Source: [Actinomadura] parvosata subsp. kistnae
Lineage (GTDB): Bacteria > Actinomycetota > Actinomycetes > Streptosporangiales > Streptosporangiaceae
Assembly: GCF_900323885.1 (NCBI RefSeq)
Contig: NZ_OOHJ01000032.1
Span: 1 to 64,000, forward strand
Reading direction: 5' to 3'
Length of the DNA: 64,000 nucleotides
Shown: piece after piece, positions 1 through 6,967 of the stretch
How the letters are laid out: every line of letters starts with the position of its first letter
How positions within the stretch are numbered: the first letter of the stretch is position 1
The notes under the pieces: generated by a model
Database searches by the model: none
What the model was told of the DNA's origin: nothing
What the model saw: the letters and a program-made list of their open reading frames with translations, nothing else
Made by a program: the position numbers and the translations under genes

Positions 1-475
1 GTCGTGGTCTTGCCAACTCGCGGCCATGACGGCGACTGTGACAAGCAGGCCGGTGTCGGTGATGATGAACCGCTTGCGGCCGTTGACCTTCTTGCCCGCG
101 TCCGTAGCCGCGACTGTCGCGGCCCACGGTGTCGGCGCTTTTGAAACTCTGGGAGTCGATGATGCCCGCCGCCCGGCTCGTCCTCGCGTCCGACCTGGCG
201 GCAGGCCTTGATGCGCAGCTCGGTCAGAGGCGCCTCGGTGACGCTGGCCTGTTCCCCCACTGCTGGAAGTACCACTACACGGTCTGCCAGGGCGGCAGGT
301 CGGTGGGCAGATACCGCCACGGGTAGCCCGAGCGCACCACGTACAAGATGGCGTTGACGATCTCCCTACGCTGATGCTTCTCGGGACGCCCGCCGGTGTT
401 CGGCTCGGGCAGTAAGGGCTCGATCAGCTCCCACTGCGCGTCGGTCAGATCTGAAGGGTAGCGATCAGCGGGCAT
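1..475 (-). pseudogene. IS5-type transposase remnant, runs off left edge
   Basis: Reading leftward from 475, the first 66 residues (MPADRYPSDLTDAQWELIEP..., then ...GYPWRYLPTDLPPWQTV) are a typical N-terminal domain of IS5-family transposases. The frame then meets TAG where the family normally has TAC (WQTV-Y-WYF). Homology resumes as WYFQQW, then after further frame changes as GIIDSQSFKSADTVGRDSRGY and as GKKVNGRKRFIITDTGLLVT up to the window edge. There are at least one nonsense change and two frame changes, so it is a dead transposase rather than a two-frame programmed one. No terminal inverted repeat was recognised near 475-540. Confidence 0.8.
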
Positions 476-559
476 CCGCCTACCCTGACGACGCTTCAGC
501 GCTCGTCGTCACACCGCCACGCCGAACATGAACGATCTTCTCAAACACGCACTTAGAAA

Positions 560-1462
560 GTGGTCATGAGCATGCCCCACCGCACCGTGCCGATCGACGG
601 ACTCGACGTCTTCTACCGCGAGGCCGGCGACCCGTCCGCCCCCACCCTCGTGCTCCTGCACGGCTTCCCCACCTCGCCGGCGGCCTACCAGGAGCTGATG
701 GCCGCGCTGTCCGGCGAGTTCCACCTCGCCGCGCCCGGCTACCCGAGCTTCGGTCACAGCTCCGCCCGACGCCGACGCGTGGGAGTACACCTTCGACCAG
801 CGCGCCGACGTGGTGGACCGACTGCTCGACGCCATCGGCGTCACCAGGTACGCGATCTCCGTGCACGACTACGGCGCACCGGTCGACTTCCGCCTCGCAC
901 TGCGCCACCCTGAACGGAGCACCGGCATCGTCAGCCGGAACGGCAACGCCTACGAAAAGGACCTGACCGCGTTCTGGGAGCCGTTCAAGACGGCATGGGC
1001 CGACCCACCGCAGGCCAACACCGACGCCCTGCTCGGTTACTACACCCGGGAGGCCACCCATTGGCAGTACATGCACGACGTGCGCGACACCACGCTCGTC
1101 AACCCGGACAAGGCGGCCCTGGATCAGGCCGTGGTCGACCGGCCGGCAGCCACGCCATCCAGCTGGCCCTCTTCCTCCACTACGCCACCAACCCGCCGTA
1201 GTACCCGCGCCGGCAGGAGTACCTGCGCACCCACCAGCCGCCGCTGCTGGCCGTCTGAGGCCGCCACGACGAGACCTTCGGACCGGACGGGGCGCTGGCC
1301 TTCACCCGCGACGCGAAGAACGCCCGCGTTCAACTCCTGGACACCGGCCACTTCGCCCTGGAGACACGTGGCCCGCAGATCGCGGCCCTGGTCCGCGACT
1401 TTCTCCGCCGCCTGCCGGATTGGTCCCGCCAAGCTTGGCAGGGCGATCGGATTCGGCGATAA
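560..1462 (+). pseudogene. alpha/beta-hydrolase (epoxide hydrolase-like), frameshifted
   Basis: The 5' part reads as an alpha/beta-hydrolase N-terminus with VLLHGFPTSPAAY as the oxyanion-hole HGFP segment. Near 766 the frame breaks and homology continues in another frame (DAWEYTFDQRADVVDRLLDA). The nucleophile-elbow region reads ISVHDYGAPV, so an Asp takes the elbow position as in epoxide hydrolases and dehalogenases. A second frame break lies near 1140 (ALFLHYATNPP), followed by in-frame stops near 1199 and 1256 and a C-terminus with the catalytic-His segment LLDTGHFALE. Two frameshifts and two stops make a functional product unlikely. The start (GTG 560 or ATG 566) is uncertain. Confidence 0.8.
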
Positions 1463-1675
1463 CCCGGTTTTCCCGGCGCTGACGGTGATGCCTCCGGCGC
1501 CGTTGTGGAGGGCTTACTCACCGGACAGGTCCGGCTGCCGTCCGGTAATAGGGATGAAACCCGCCCGACGCCTCCCTGCTCACGGCGTTTTTGTGAATGG
1601 GCCATGCCGCTTCGTCGTTTTCGGCGGCGGCACTGAGCAGGGAAAAGGACCGGGCCGCGAATTCGGACCGGCCAT

Positions 1676-1704
1676 TTGATCACCCTCCCCGGCGACATTA
1701 CAGT
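1676..1704 (+). promoter_or_regulatory. predicted promoter of the lasso operon
   Basis: TTGATC at 1676-1681 and TACAGT at 1699-1704 are separated by 17 bases, a good vegetative sigma-70-type match. Transcription would start near 1711, leaving a leader of about 34 nt before the precursor ATG at 1745. This is a sequence match only. Confidence 0.5.
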
Positions 1705-1744
1705 TCCATGACTGTCGGGATATCCGAGCAGTAAGGGAGTCGCC

Positions 1745-1858
1745 ATGCTGGCGTACACAGAGCCGAAAGTTGAGGTCCTGGGGGCGGTTGAGGAGCTGAC
1801 GCACCTGGGCTTCATCCTGCTCAGTGACAATCCGGCCCACCGCACACTGCTGATCTGA
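1745..1858 (+). CDS. lasA: lasso peptide precursor (37 aa)
   Basis: A 37-codon reading frame starts at ATG 1745 behind the Shine-Dalgarno AAGGGAG at 1733-1739. The leader reads MLAYTEPKVEVLGAVEELTH and contains the Y-x-x-P motif (Tyr4-Pro7) that lasso leaders use to bind the RRE protein. Thr19 sits at the penultimate leader position, the known hallmark for leader removal. The predicted core is LGFILLSDNPAHRTLLI (17 aa), in which the Leu1 amine and Asp8 side chain would form an 8-residue macrolactam with NPAHRTLLI threaded as tail. Leu1/Asp8 rings are known from citrulassin and lagmysin. The maturation genes follow directly. The exact core start is inferred from the Thr(-2) rule. Confidence 0.88.
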   Translation: MLAYTEPKVEVLGAVEELTHLGFILLSDNPAHRTLLI

Positions 1859-1865
1859 TTCCTTC

Positions 1866-1908
1866 TCGATCCTCTTCCCGGAAAACCGATTTCCGGGAAG
1901 AGGATCGA
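1866..1908 (+). promoter_or_regulatory. perfect 19-bp hairpin between precursor and cyclase genes
   Basis: TCGATCCTCTTCCCGGAAA (1866-1884) and its exact reverse complement (1890-1908) flank a 5-nt loop. It begins 7 nt after the precursor stop codon. There is no U-tract, so it is more likely an mRNA-stabilising 3' end or a partial terminator. That would let precursor mRNA outnumber enzyme mRNA. Confidence 0.75.
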
Positions 1909-1954
1909 AACGGCTCGGCGCATTCCGGAAAACTGAAGAGGAGAGGTCGCGGCA

Positions 1955-3673
1955 GTGGCTGTGGTGCTGACAGGAGATTATCCGGGGTGTTACGGCGACG
2001 TGCGGCTGGGCCGGCCCGTCACGTACGAGTGCCGCCCCTACGGGGAACGCCTTTCCCGCCCCGGAGGCGTCGCCGTCCAGTGGACCAGGGCCGGCGCGAG
2101 CGGCGTGCCGGCGCCACCGGCGGACGGCGCCGGCCGCCATCTCACGCTGTCCGGTGTCCTGCACGGGCCGGTGACCCGGTCGTGGTCGCGGCGCGTCATC
2201 GAGGCGCTGGAAGGCGGCCACGACACCGAGCTGGCCGCCGTCCCCGGGCCGCTCGCCGGCTGCCTGGTCACTGCGGACAAGGTCTTCCTGTTCCGCAACG
2301 CGGTGGCCCCCGAAGGGCTGCTGTACCGGCGGGAAGGCTCACGCGTGCGCTGGTCGACCGATCCGCTGGACCTGCTCGACGGAACGCCGGATGACCTGGA
2401 CGAGCAGGCACTGTGGCGCTGCTGCCGGGGCGACGACGTCTTCGTCTACCGGCATCCGCAGCCCGTAGGCCCCGGCGAGCTGGTCGTCATGGACGCCCGC
2501 AGCACCACCCGCCGCGTCTTCGACCGCATCACCCCGCTGGAGCTGCCGCGGCGCACGCCCATGGCGGAGTACGCCGACCTGGCCCACCGCATGCTTCTGG
2601 ACGCGGTCCGCCCCTACGCCGGGCGCGGCAGGATCGGCATCATGCTCAGCGGCGGCCTCGACTCCTCCGCCGTCCTCACCGCACTGGTCGAGGTGGGCGC
2701 CGACGTCGTCGCCTACCACATGCACACGGACGACCCGCTCGCCGACGAGTCCGCGTACGCCCGTACCGTCTGCGACCACCTGGGCGTGCCTTTCGTGGCG
2801 GTGCCCACGGAGTCGGGCGAGGGTTACCTGTCGCGGGCTCGGCCGTTCCCCCATCCTTTCGTCGGCTTCGCCTACCGCTGGGTCGAGCAGCTCGCCGAAC
2901 GCGTCCACGAGGACGGCATCACCTTCCTCACCTGGGGCGCCGACGGCGACCTGTGTTTCGGGCCGTACCGCTACGGCCTGCACGACGTGCTCTTCGGCGA
3001 CATCGCGCCGCACGAGAAGGCGGCGCTGTGCCGCGGCCTGATCGCCTCCCGATGGGAGCTGTCGCGGGTGCTCAGGAGCGTGCGCAGGTCGTCATCGCTG
3101 CTGGACGAGTATCTTCCGGTCGGCGCCAACGCCCGCCCGACCGAGTTCACGGCCCCGGCGCCCGGGGTGCCGGACGACAGGTACGACAGCGACTACTCGG
3201 CCAAGGAACACACCATGGACCTCATGCTGTGGTGGCCACGGGGCATCCTGCGCTGCTCGCCCCTGGGCGACCGGCAGATCAAGCGGCTCACCGCGCGCAT
3301 GCCGCACGCCTACCGGCTGCTGGTGCACCAGGGACGGATGATCCCCAAGCCCGTGCTGCGACTCCTGCTGTCCACCCGCCTGCCGGCCACCGTGTGGCGC
3401 AGGTACGGGCGGCTCTGGCAGGACTCGCCGCACAAGCGGTACGCCATCGCCCACCCCCACGTGTTCGCCGGCCTGATCGGCACCCCGCAGTCTCAGCTCG
3501 TGACCAGGGGCATCGTCGATCGGAGCCGGCTGGCCGCGGTTCTGGCCGAGCCCGCCTCGCTGCGCCGCCACAGCGAGACCCTGATCTGCGCCGCCATGAC
3601 CGAGTTGTTCCTGCGCGATCACGCCGCCCTGACCAGAGAAGGTGGGACATATGCCGATACTGCGACTGGCTGA
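1955..3673 (+). CDS. lasC: lasso cyclase, asparagine synthetase-like
   Basis: This 572-aa protein is the ATP-dependent macrolactam synthetase that would activate the core Asp8 side chain as an acyl-AMP and join it to the Leu1 amine. The N-terminal ~200 residues are the degenerate glutamine-amidotransferase-like half. The synthetase half carries the pyrophosphate-binding loop SGGLDSS at residues 232-238, followed by the Asp-rich nucleotide-binding segments usual for the family. The start is GTG 1955, chosen for the purine-rich Shine-Dalgarno GAAGAGGAGAGG upstream. The 3' end overlaps the RRE gene by 23 nt, indicating translational coupling. Length and gene order match actinobacterial lasso cyclases. 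Confidence 0.93.
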   Translation: MAVVLTGDYPGCYGDVRLGRPVTYECRPYGERLSRPGGVAVQWTRAGASGVPAPPADGAGRHLTLSGVLHGPVTRSWSRRVIEALEGGHDTELAAVPGPLAGCLVTADKVFLFRNAVAPEGLLYRREGSRVRWSTDPLDLLDGTPDDLDEQALWRCCRGDDVFVYRHPQPVGPGELVVMDARSTTRRVFDRITPLELPRRTPMAEYADLAHRMLLDAVRPYAGRGRIGIMLSGGLDSSAVLTALVEVGADVVAYHMHTDDPLADESAYARTVCDHLGVPFVAVPTESGEGYLSRARPFPHPFVGFAYRWVEQLAERVHEDGITFLTWGADGDLCFGPYRYGLHDVLFGDIAPHEKAALCRGLIASRWELSRVLRSVRRSSSLLDEYLPVGANARPTEFTAPAPGVPDDRYDSDYSAKEHTMDLMLWWPRGILRCSPLGDRQIKRLTARMPHAYRLLVHQGRMIPKPVLRLLLSTRLPATVWRRYGRLWQDSPHKRYAIAHPHVFAGLIGTPQSQLVTRGIVDRSRLAAVLAEPASLRRHSETLICAAMTELFLRDHAALTREGGTYADTATG

Positions 3674-3926
3674 GCACGCGGTCTTCGACGACACCGACGA
3701 CGCGGGCGTCATCCTCGACAACCGGCAGGGGGTGTACCTGAGCCTGAACGGCGTCGCCACGGTCATGCTCAGGGCCGCCCTGCGCCACGAGACGCTCGAC
3801 GAGCTGATCGCTGAGCTGCAGGGCCGGATCGACGCGCCCGAGACCACCCTCAGGGCCGGGTACGCCAAGCTGGTCTCCCAGCTCGGCGACCAAGCCCTGC
3901 TGGCCGGAGCGGAGGAACGGCGATGA
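3651..3926 (+). CDS. lasB1: lasso RRE protein, PqqD-like leader-binding (LasB1)
   Basis: This 91-aa stand-alone RiPP recognition element would bind the YxxP segment of the leader and deliver the precursor to the protease. It has the compact PqqD-fold pattern: an N-terminal strand pair with ILDNRQGVYLSLNGVATVML, then helices (ETLDELIAELQGRID). ATG 3651 is preferred over GTG 3642 because AAGGTGGG lies just upstream and homologous proteins begin close to this point. It overlaps the cyclase by 23 nt and the protease by 4 nt (ATGA), so all three maturation proteins should be co-translated. The split B1/B2 arrangement is typical of Gram-positive lasso clusters. Confidence 0.9.
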   Translation: MPILRLAEHAVFDDTDDAGVILDNRQGVYLSLNGVATVMLRAALRHETLDELIAELQGRIDAPETTLRAGYAKLVSQLGDQALLAGAEERR

Positions 3927-4450
3927 AGGACCGCCGGCTGGAATGGGAGTTCTTCCTCGGCGACCTCGACCCGTCCACGCTGCCTCCGCGCACCCCGCCG
4001 CGGCTGCGCGGCCACGCCATGGCCCGGACCGCCGCGGCCCTGTGGACCTATAACCGCCACGGCTGGCCGGCGGCCCAGCGGTACCTGCGCGAGCTGGCCC
4101 CCGCCCGCGGCTCGGCCCGCATCGCCCGGCTTCCCGAAGCCACCGCGGTCCGACTGGCCCGCCGCGAGGTCCTGTTCTGCCAGATGGTGACGCGCGTGCT
4201 CGCCCCCGACGGGCAGTGCCTGCCCCGCTCCTTCGCCCTGGCCGTCCACCTCAACGCGCTCGGGCTGCCCGCCCAGGTCATCGTGGCCAGGGGGCGCACC
4301 GTCTCCGTTCCTCGCAACGCCTTCCACTCCTGGACCGAGTTGTACGGCCACGTGCTCAACGACAACCCGGACGTGCAGCTCGGGTACGCCGTGTTGCAAC
4401 GGGTGCGGTCCGGCCGCCTCGGCGAGGCGCGCCGGCCGGTCCGTACGTGA
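3923..4450 (+). CDS. lasB2: lasso leader peptidase, transglutaminase-like (LasB2)
   Basis: This 175-aa cysteine protease of the McjB C-terminal fold would cut the leader after position 20, exposing the Leu1 amine. The catalytic triad is visible: Cys99 in GQCLPRSFAL, His135 in NAFHSWTEL and Asp147 in VLNDNPDV. The N-terminal RRE half of fused McjB proteins is absent, as expected with a separate RRE gene. Its ATG overlaps the TGA of that gene (ATGA, 3923-3926). It is the last recognisable lasso gene. No ABC exporter or lasso isopeptidase follows, so export and immunity must come from elsewhere or be lost. Confidence 0.92.
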   Translation: MKDRRLEWEFFLGDLDPSTLPPRTPPRLRGHAMARTAAALWTYNRHGWPAAQRYLRELAPARGSARIARLPEATAVRLARREVLFCQMVTRVLAPDGQCLPRSFALAVHLNALGLPAQVIVARGRTVSVPRNAFHSWTELYGHVLNDNPDVQLGYAVLQRVRSGRLGEARRPVRT

Positions 4451-4561
4451 AGGCGGACGCACCCGTAAGTGTCCTACGGCGGGCAGTTACCTCGCGCCTG
4501 CTCCGGGAGCAGCATCGGTGGGCGCGGCACTCGACCCGACGACGATCGCAAGGGAGCGCCC

Positions 4562-4959
4562 ATGAGCATCACCTCGAGAAGATCGGCTCTGGCGGGCCTG
4601 GCGGCCGTGCTGCTCTGGGCGGTGCTCCCGTCCGGTGCGGGTGCGCAGAGCGGCGCGGCGTACGGCTGAACTCCGGTCGGCACCGTGGACCCGCAGTGCG
4701 GGTGCCCGACGGTAACCCGCACACCTGCCGACTGCGCTTCCACCTCAACACCACCAACGCCGCCGCCACGCAGTACCAGCTCATCACCCCGAACGGCGGC
4801 GGCACGCAGAGCGCGAACGTCTCCGGGGGCGCCATCACGCTCGACTTCACCGTCAGCGTCGACCTGACCGGGACCGGGTGGATGTACTGGTCGCTGAAGA
4901 ACAGCGGCGGCCACCAGTGGGTCTTCACCTCGTGCGAGATCGACGAGCAGACGCCCTGA
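4562..4959 (+). pseudogene. small secreted protein, apparent frameshift
   Basis: ATG 4562, behind the Shine-Dalgarno AAGGGAG, opens a convincing signal peptide (MSITSRRSALAGLAAVLLWA then VLPSGAGAQS). The frame ends at TGA 4667-4669. A beta-rich domain continues in a different frame (NPHTCRLRFHLNTTNAAATQ ... GWMYWSLKNSGGHQWVFTSC) to a stop at 4957-4959. Together they look like one exported protein of about 130 aa broken by an indel around 4670-4700. The domain was not recognised. It follows the lasso genes by about 110 bp on the same strand, but no role in lasso maturation is known for such proteins. It could also be two unrelated pieces. Confidence 0.45.
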
Positions 4960-5062
4960 GCCGGCGGACGGCCTCGTACGCGATCGACCGCTCGCCACGC
5001 GGCCGACGACGGGCTCGTACGGCGGCGATCCGCCGGCCGCCGGGCGCTGATCACGGCGGCGT

Positions 5063-5640
5063 TCACCGCTCACCCGCGCCCGTCACGTCCGCGGCGGCGT
5101 CGCGGAGTGCCTCCAGCACGAGCCCGACTCGTGGCAGGCGGGCGTCGCCGGTGCGGGTGTAGGGCCGCCACCGTGCGGCCGACGCGTTCCGCCAGCGGGT
5201 GCAGGCTGATCCCCTCGGTGTCGCGGGGCAGGGCCATGCGAGGGGATGAGCACCGTCCCGGCCTCCGCGGCCACCAGGGCGCTCAGCACGGAGCAGTCGT
5301 TGGCGGTCACGATCGGGCGCGGCATGAAACCGGCGGCGCCGCAGGCCCGGCGGGTCATCTCGTGGCAGGAGGTGTCGGCACCGGGCATCAGCCAGCGTTC
5401 GTGCGCGAAGTCGGCCAGGTGGACGCTGTCCCTGGCTCAGCCCGCGACAAGCGGCCAGGGCGGCGGGCATGGCGAGCAGCACGGGCTCGTCCATGAGGTG
5501 GTGCTGCCGGCATCCGGGGCGGCGGCTCGCTCGGCAGCAGGCTGTAGGCGTGGACGATGGCGATGTCGGCCTCCCGTCGGCGCAGCGCCTCGGCGGCCGG
5601 GCCGGGCTCGCACTCGCGGACGCGCCGAGGCCGGCCTGCT
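5063..5640 (-). pseudogene. LysR-type regulator, C-terminal remnant
   Basis: Only the effector-binding half of a LysR-type regulator is present, scattered over frames: ALRRREADIAIVHAYSLLPS near 5570-5610, then TSCHEMTRRACGAAGFMPRP and ANDCSVLSALVAAEAGTVLI near 5250-5390, and VLEALRDAAADVTGAGER ending at 5063. The N-terminal winged-helix domain is missing. Homology stops at about 5630, where a second truncated regulator begins on the opposite strand. At least two frameshifts are present, so it is not functional. Confidence 0.7.
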
Positions 5641-6244
5641 CGACGGGCGCCGCGCCACGACAGCCTGGCTCCTCGCCGGCGAGCTGGCCCGCCGCTACCC
5701 GGGCATCGACGTGCGTCCCGAGCTCCTGGTCGTCACCGACACCGGGGTGACGACGGCGGCCTTCAGCGCCATGTACGACTTCGCGCTGAATCTCATCCGC
5801 CGGCACAGCGGCGCCGGCGTGGCCCGTACGACCGCGCGCGTGGCGCTCGTCGACGACGCGCGCTCCTCCCAGGCCCCCTACATCGACGGGCGCCTGCTGC
5901 CCCGGCCCGGCAACGCCTTCTCCCAGCAGGTCATGCGCCGACTCGACCAGAACCTCGCCGCCCGCTACGACCTCGCCGCGCTGTCGGCCGCGTTCCAGGT
6001 CAGCACCCGTACGCTGCTGCGCCGCTTCGCCGAGGAGACCGGGCAGAGCCCGCTGGCGTACCTGCAGGCGGCGCGGGTCCGCCGTGCCCGCCACCTTCTG
6101 GAGACCACTGACCGCACCGTGGCCGGCATCTCGGCCGCCGTCGGATACGCCGATCCCGGCGCGTTCGCCGCGCTGTTCGCCAGGCACACCGGGCGCCGCC
6201 CCAGGGATTACCGCGCGGCCTTCCGCCGCACCAGCCCTGGCTGA
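5625..6244 (+). pseudogene. GlxA-type AraC regulator lacking its N-terminus
   Basis: The frame opens inside the DJ-1/PfpI-like domain (EAGLLDGRRATTAWLLAGEL) and continues intact through PELLVVTDTGVTTAAFSAMY into a full AraC DNA-binding domain with two helix-turn-helix units (YDLAALSAAFQVSTRTLLRR and TVAGISAAVGYADPGAFAAL). About the first 100 residues usual for GlxA-family regulators are missing, and no start codon with a Shine-Dalgarno is visible in a sensible place. The truncation point coincides with that of the LysR remnant on the other strand. A short product from an internal start could still bind DNA, but this is unproven. Confidence 0.7.
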
Positions 6245-6314
6245 CGCGTCACGTCACGGCCACAGCTCCTGCCGCCCAGGCGGAACCTTCCTTGAAAGGG
6301 TCTTTGCCGTGACT

Positions 6315-6776
6315 TCAGAGAGCCGCCGGGAACCCGTACTGCGTGATCCACAGGCCGGGGATCACCTCGCGCTCACCGCGCGCACCGAACCCCAGCCGTT
6401 CGTACAGCGCCCGAGCCGGTACGTTGTCCCGCCCCGTGGACACCACGATCCGGCGCTCCCCCGCCCTGGCCATGACCTCCTTGACCAGGCTCCGGCCGAT
6501 CCCTCGCCGCAGCACGTCGGGATGGACGATCAGGCGGTTGATGTCCACCTCGGCGGGCGTCTCCTCCCACGCCACCGCACCCGCCAGCCGGTCGCCCTCG
6601 ATCCTCGCGACCAGCCACGAGAGGGGCTGGCCGCGCAGGTCGTCCAGGCTCTCGTGCAGGGGCGGAATCCGGTCGTCGCCGATGAGCTCGGCCTCGACGG
6701 CGTAGGAGGCATGTTGCAGGGCGAGCAACTGCGCGCCAAGCGGATCGTCGGCCGGGGACACTTCGGTGATGAGCAT
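6315..6776 (-). CDS. GNAT family N-acetyltransferase
   Basis: This 153-aa protein has the GNAT fold: beta-strands around AGAVAWEETPAEVDINRLIV, the acetyl-CoA pyrophosphate-binding loop HPDVLRRGIGRSLV (R-x-x-G-x-G/A pattern) at about residues 89-102, and the C-terminal VSTGRDNVPARALYERLGF motif. The family transfers acetyl groups from acetyl-CoA to small amines, antibiotics or protein N-termini, and the substrate cannot be read from the sequence. It is convergent with the truncated GlxA gene and stands alone on its strand. Confidence 0.88.
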   Translation of the reverse strand: MLITEVSPADDPLGAQLLALQHASYAVEAELIGDDRIPPLHESLDDLRGQPLSWLVARIEGDRLAGAVAWEETPAEVDINRLIVHPDVLRRGIGRSLVKEVMARAGERRIVVSTGRDNVPARALYERLGFGARGEREVIPGLWITQYGFPAAL

Positions 6777-6967
6777 CGCATCAGTATGACGCCGCCTCCG
6801 CCCCCAAGCGGGCCGGTAGTCTCGCGACCCTGGTAGCGCCGGCGACTGGCCGGGAACCGCTGAGGGTCGTCGGCCCGGTGTTACTGGAAGCTTCGTTCGA
6901 GGCTCCTGCTCCGCCTGCGCCGCGGGACGCGCCTCGGACAGGCGCCGGCGGCTGAGGGTTCCCTACG

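Noticed and set aside
1..475. Programmed frameshifting in the IS5-type transposase
   Set aside because: The first break is a nonsense codon at a conserved Tyr and there are further breaks, so decay explains it better than a single recoding site.
1745..1858. Alternative lasso core starting at Gly22 with a 7-residue ring
   Set aside because: It would place Thr at position -3, against the penultimate-Thr rule. The Leu1/Asp8 reading fits known families better.
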